Under the pieces are notes generated by a model. It did no database searches, was not told the origin of the DNA, and worked only from the letters and a program-made list of their open reading frames with translations. DNA of 64,000 nt, taken from assembly GCA_023251875.1 (NCBI GenBank), contig JAHEXY010000001.1:496001-560000 (forward strand). Direction: 5' to 3'. A program made the position numbers and the translations under genes. Positions 61,601-64,000 of this stretch are shown here, piece after piece. Numbering within the stretch: position 1 is the stretch's first letter; every line of letters begins with the position of its first letter. The DNA is from Bacteroidota bacterium. Lineage in GTDB: Bacteria; Bacteroidota; Bacteroidia; JAHEXY01.

Positions 61601-64000
61601 GAATAATTGATAAGATCCGTACAACCTGTAACTGCGTCATTAACGGTTATCACATAATCATAAGTTCCGGCACCAAAAGCTGTGTAGTCAACATAAGCAA
61701 TAGTTTTACTTACATTGTAACCTGTAATTGTTGCAATATCAGGTGATGCAGACCAATCAATGGTTGATCCTGCCGCTGGAGTTAACAGGGTTAAGGTATC
61801 AAGTAAAATATCACTAGCACATAAACTTGCCGGAGATGGACTAACCGTTGGAGCTGGATACGTTTTAGCAGTATCAGAATAAGTAGAATCGCAACCATTA
61901 CTATCAGTAACCGTTAGAGAAAAAATGGTTTGAGAACTAATATCAGCAGTTGTAGAAAGTGAACTTGGGCTTGCAATTGAAACAACAGGATTTGATGTCC
62001 ATAAATAGGTTTGTCCTGCAGCCGCAGTTCCTGTTAAAGTAATGGTTGTTGAAATACCACTACAAAATTGTGCTGGAGATATAGTAAAATCAACATTAGG
62101 TTTTGAGTAATAGGTAATATTTGCAGTAGCAGCAGCAGTACATCCTCCAACTGTGTCAGTTGCGGTAAGGGTTAAAATATCATTACCACACACAAATGCC
62201 GTAGTAGAAAGGGTCGTGCTGCTGGCTATACTACTTCCTAATGCACTCGTCCATTGAAATTGTGTATTAGATGTTGTACTCCCTGTTCCATCCAATGTAA
62301 CACTTGAACAACCACATATTGCAGCAATTGGTGTAATAACTGCCGTTAAACCTGGATTTACAACTATTATTTGCGTTTGGGTATTTGTACATCCGGTAGC
62401 AGTATTTGTTCCAACAACAGTATAGGTTGTAGTAACTGTTGGGCTTACTGTTGGAGAAGCAGAAGTTGTTTGTCCAACTAATGTGGCATCTGCAGGTAAA
62501 GCCGACCATAAATAAGTATTGGCCCCGGTAGCTTGTAAAAGCGTACTGCTACCAGAACAAATTGAATCGAACGTAGCAGTTATAACAACACTTGGTGTAG
62601 CTTTTACAGTTATTTTAACTGTATCGGTATTAGAGCAAGATCCAGTTGTGCCACTTACATAATAAGATGTTGTAAGAACAGGCGAAACGCTTGTGCTTTG
62701 GGTATTAGCTACAAATGCACTACCAGGCAAAGAATACCAAATGTATGTTGTACCACCAGATCCGGTTAAAGTACTAGAACTGCCACTGCAAATGGTAGCG
62801 TCAATACCAGCAGATACAACAGGCAAAGATAAAATGGTAATTTTTACAGTATCTTGTTTTGTACAAGATCCTGCACTTGCTGTAACATAATAGTTAGTAG
62901 TTGCAGATGGAAATAGGTTTAAAGTATCTTGTGTTGTTTGTCCTGTTAAAGAAGCATCAACAGGAGCCGATGTCCATGCATAACTTGCAGCGCCACTTAT
63001 TGTAATTTGCGCTGTATCTCTTAAACAAATTGAAGTATCGTTAGAAGTTGTAAGGCTTATCACATTACTAAATACAGTAAATGAATAGTTAACAGTATCT
63101 GAACATCCGGTTATTCCATCTGTAACAATAATTACATAATTATAGGTTCCTGCGCCAAATGCAGTAAAATTTACATTGGCAATTTTATTTCCTGAAGCAT
63201 AACCTGTAATGGTTGCTAAAGATGGTGAGGTAGACCAATCATAAGTTGTACCAACTGCTGCTGCCCCATTTACAGTAAATGCAGCAGTTAAAACATCATT
63301 GGTACATAAACTAGCAGGATTTGAAGAAACGGTTGGAATTGAATAGGTTGCTGCAGTATCGGTAACAACTGAATCACAGCCCGCTTGCGTCACGGTAAAT
63401 GTAAATACGGTGGTTTGAATAACAGTTGCCGTTGTGTTCATTGCTGTTGTATCTGCAATGGTAGCTGCAGGAGAAGAAGCCCAATGATAGGTAGCTCCAG
63501 CTGTACTTCCCGATCCGCTTAATGTTACTATTGTTGGAATTCCGCTGCAAAATTGAGATGGAGTAACCGAATTTTTTGCTGTAGGTTGGGTAAGTTTTAC
63601 AACTGCCATTGATGCTGTGTCGGCACAACCTGTAGAGGTATCTGTAACTATTATTTTTATTGTAGACGCATTACATATATGGGCGGTAGTAACTAAATCT
63701 GTATCTGCTGCAATGGTGCCTGTTGTTGCGGTCCATAAATAAGTGAGTGAAGTTGTAGAGCCTGTTCCATCAAGCACAACATCTTGGCAGCTGCAAATAT
63801 CATTTATAGAATCCATAACAGCTACCGGTTTGGGATTTACTACAACTTGAAAAGTGACTGTATTATCACATCCCGTTGTTGCATCAGTTCCTTCAATAGT
63901 ATAAGTTGTAGTAATACTTGGAGATACTATAGGATTAGCTAAAGTAGTTTGGCCTGTGAGTGAAGCATCAACAGGAGCAGAAGACCACAAATAAGTTGTT
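55627..64000 (-). CDS. Giant T9SS type B surface adhesin with Ig-like/PKD repeats (3' part, runs off right edge)
   Basis: More than 2,790 codons without a stop. The frame stays open to the window edge (TTYLWSSAPVD), so the start lies beyond. The protein is a chain of about 30 Ig-like modules of 75-95 residues, each with a paired Cys pattern (for example TTVCEDDNATL...GCTNNDT) and a YxWxA/S strand. Many repeats resemble gliding-motility-associated or adhesin modules. The last 90 residues are a type B sorting domain (PTVMTPYPGSPGQNDYLIIG, IIIFNKWGKEVFEA, YYYIVKYKDTEWSKW). It is predicted to be exported by the T9SS and surface-anchored, acting in attachment or gliding. No catalytic domain is seen. 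Confidence 0.92.
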   Translation of the reverse strand, partial: TTYLWSSAPVDASLTGQTTLANPIVSPSITTTYTIEGTDATTGCDNTVTFQVVVNPKPVAVMDSINDICSCQDVVLDGTGSTTSLTYLWTATTGTIAADTDLVTTAHICNASTIKIIVTDTSTGCADTASMAVVKLTQPTAKNSVTPSQFCSGIPTIVTLSGSGSTAGATYHWASSPAATIADTTAMNTTATVIQTTVFTFTVTQAGCDSVVTDTAATYSIPTVSSNPASLCTNDVLTAAFTVNGAAAVGTTYDWSTSPSLATITGYASGNKIANVNFTAFGAGTYNYVIIVTDGITGCSDTVNYSFTVFSNVISLTTSNDTSICLRDTAQITISGAASYAWTSAPVDASLTGQTTQDTLNLFPSATTNYYVTASAGSCTKQDTVKITILSLPVVSAGIDATICSGSSSTLTGSGGTTYIWYSLPGSAFVANTQSTSVSPVLTTSYYVSGTTGSCSNTDTVKITVKATPSVVITATFDSICSGSSTLLQATGANTYLWSALPADATLVGQTTSASPTVSPTVTTTYTVVGTNTATGCTNTQTQIIVVNPGLTAVITPIAAICGCSSVTLDGTGSTTSNTQFQWTSALGSSIASSTTLSTTAFVCGNDILTLTATDTVGGCTAAATANITYYSKPNVDFTISPAQFCSGISTTITLTGTAAAGQTYLWTSNPVVSIASPSSLSTTADISSQTIFSLTVTDSNGCDSTYSDTAKTYPAPTVSPSPASLCASDILLDTLTLLTPAAGSTIDWSASPDIATITGYNVSKTIAYVDYTAFGAGTYDYVITVNDAVTGCTDLINYSFTVFPSILNLIISNDATICQKDTIELTISGAATYSWTALPLDASLAGQTTYDTLDVFPSATTTYTVVGSAGSCTATKSVKVTVLPLPVLNLGPDTEICQGTVMVLNATGGGSYEWYQLPQDSLISVSQILVKTLLTNKIYYVKVTGVNGCINRDTINIIVDDIPNLASSIEQDTMCIHDTITISATGTISYLWTANPADATLVPQQTDSIVNVSPTTTTTYTLNGSTGACTIQHTYTLNVKPGPTVTVNVSSNTICSASLVTLTAAGAVGYLWTATPADATLTGQENATTINVNPLVTTQYCAKGTDAEGCYNITCKTITTLPLPTPNAGNDTTVCEDDNATLVASGGLSYQWYTAPNDSSISSDSIVNTIVSDTTDYYVVATAANGCTNNDTVRVNIIPFSGVTISISDDTLCIGENTVFTASGADTYSWTAFPLDPTLSIAESTSPTIDVTPLATTIYTLVMSKNATGCDKQFTYTIPVYGFPVADAAPIGAKCGCDPVTLDGSASDPALDYLWISYSGNASITSPTNQSTPAVVCQADTFEIIVTNPFSGCTSVDTNTVSIKPKPNATASASPSQFCMGVATFITLTATVDSAVSIIWTANPPATIADSSQLVTTATITQATDFSITLTGPNGCDTTITKSVTAYPSPTLIATPNSFCSNDPPLNLVMDILGASVGSTYNWFNVPACISPNTIGNVSSQALNFDACPPGFHTFQIEVTDAFTTCVDTVTKGVMISDSVYLVFDPVGPITICENDSLSLSAQGAFNFYWSTGDSTIGDTISTVQVCPGLPSGINNVVLTGITGNCIAADTVVVNVIPLPVANSGGNTTSCLNDTLTLTATNAGVGAIYEWYALPQDSLVSNTQSATIVHASIGTFTYYLKVNQLSCLNYDTFTVTVYAHPSVTITASDDTICYGDPVTLIANPTGNGPFSYLWDDINATTTQIASPIVTANTTFCVTLTDNSTGCTDTACHNEVSRALPIVVASSSVDTSCQSDNVSLFASGTGSYDWAKITSPGISLGTLDTITVSPNSSTCYVLTGTDTTTGCSNKDTICIIVNKRPTANAGTDQSICESGAANLSDAVTTNGSIIWTTSGNGIFSDSSIQNPIYTPGNSDPGNTISLTLTVSNSPCPDAVSVTHVAVEHQPIAVIDTAYPNPVCSGDTVHLAGTASYGTILWTTNGVGLLNNNTSSMPYYISAIADVGIKNIYMTVTGTLGVCSPGKDTLQMDIRGIPTANAGVNDTICEGDVKIFSDATAINGAIIWANNGDGVFDDSTLVKPSYFHGTNDVGSTIWFTITVTNAPCPLDEDTSLLTIDPAPVATIDSISTDTVCLNDYVTLYGSSLNALNGVKWTDGNAGGTFTAPTSNTTLYYPPNVGNINIYFTVTGSASCAPAKDTVKLVVEGLPVAVAGSNYPPICENTPLTLNNATAAFGNVKWSTSGFGTFDDSTLTNPTYTPNTKDVGFITLTMIVYNTSCPADTDTTILQVSPAPTSKILSVTPNPVCEGVTINVVATSTNDINGNIWTDSNGLGTFGNTTDSSTTYISGASGNITLYYTATGSAACTPAVDSVILVVKAKPYAFITSLSQDTACQGTTISINDSVGNGTIKWLTTGTGSFNTLDSTYTPGATELGNIFLSVSVTNAPCPAASATKKLVVIDKPDVSIDPSDTSICFADTLTITATVNTSSSVTYQWNDITLPNLATVEVSPTDTTLYILSVITAGCTITDSSLVKVIPPGIPNAGLDTLFCSGEKVILSGTVQNATQVKWTTNGAGTFSPDNTSLSTSYTPTTNESKGDTLWFSLTSTDACYNLTDTVLITIMGQESVNAGADQAISIGATAQLHGKIAGGGSGKWTSSGTGVFSPNDSDLNAKYIPSQDDYNQASITITLTSTSNCTTTFDFMLLTIEPMSFPTVMTPYPGSPGQNDYLIIGGIEPGLAQIIIFNKWGKEVFEAANYRNDWDASNVESNVYYYIVKYKDTEWSKWIMIIKDEK

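Overview
The window looks like a chromosomal contig from a free-living member of the Bacteroidota. It is AT-rich and carries several very large secreted proteins with type IX secretion system (T9SS) sorting domains of both type A and type B. It also has a SusC/FecA-style TonB-dependent receptor with an N-terminal carboxypeptidase-regulatory-like domain, the short primary sigma factor typical of the phylum, an acpP-fabF-rnc-IPExxxVDY cluster, frequent GTG/TTG starts, and promoters of the Bacteroidota type (TTTG, 19-20 bases, TAnnTTTG). I cannot place it below phylum.

Layout. 1-2561 (minus): 5' part of a secreted beta-solenoid-like repeat protein that runs off the left edge. 2582-8422 (plus): LtaS-like sulfatase-fold membrane enzyme, tRNA-Asn (minus), PfkB sugar kinase, then acpP, fabF, rnc and an IPExxxVDY protein. 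8571-13931: two tandem paralogous T9SS type B proteins with lamin-tail-like, Ig-like and PKD modules. 13923-19456: two alpha/beta hydrolases, a PorG/DUF6089-like outer-membrane protein, a small Lys/Asp-rich protein, and a large cyclase-like/AAA-ATPase/TPR protein. 19496-25081: an accessory island of about 5.6 kb bounded by a 15-bp direct repeat that matches the 3' end of tRNA-Gln. It holds a small gene pair whose second member has an in-frame stop, GTACATGA repeats, a RhuM-family gene and an XRE regulator each followed by the same 62-bp hairpin repeat, a T9SS type A beta-propeller protein, an unknown gene, and an antitoxin whose toxin is reduced to ten codons.

25249-34856: mostly housekeeping genes (DUF2723 membrane protein, polysaccharide deacetylase, dapF, Do-type protease, rpoD, long-form GAPDH). 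34901-44418: fused E1 dehydrogenase, a 46-residue Cys-rich membrane protein, a 97-bp inverted-repeat element, small exported proteins, a TonB receptor, a PepSY-like protein, an esterase, and a NeuB-family synthase next to a short-chain dehydrogenase. 44478-50146: transposase scrap, GNAT, SAM hydrolase family, PhoH, short-chain dehydrogenase, penicillin-acylase family. 50215-64000 (all minus): acyl-CoA dehydrogenase/SCP2 fusion with a 2Fe-2S ferredoxin, polytopic membrane protein, polyprenyl synthetase, nucleotide-sugar epimerase, and a giant T9SS type B adhesin of more than 2,790 residues that runs off the right edge.

The core regions serve fatty-acid and isoprenoid precursor synthesis, cell-wall diaminopimelate, envelope proteolysis and central carbon metabolism. 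The variable regions are surface proteins and the tRNA-Gln island. The island is the most likely place for something undescribed: it has a gene-plus-3'-hairpin arrangement, a palindromic 8-mer array, and several genes in visible decay.
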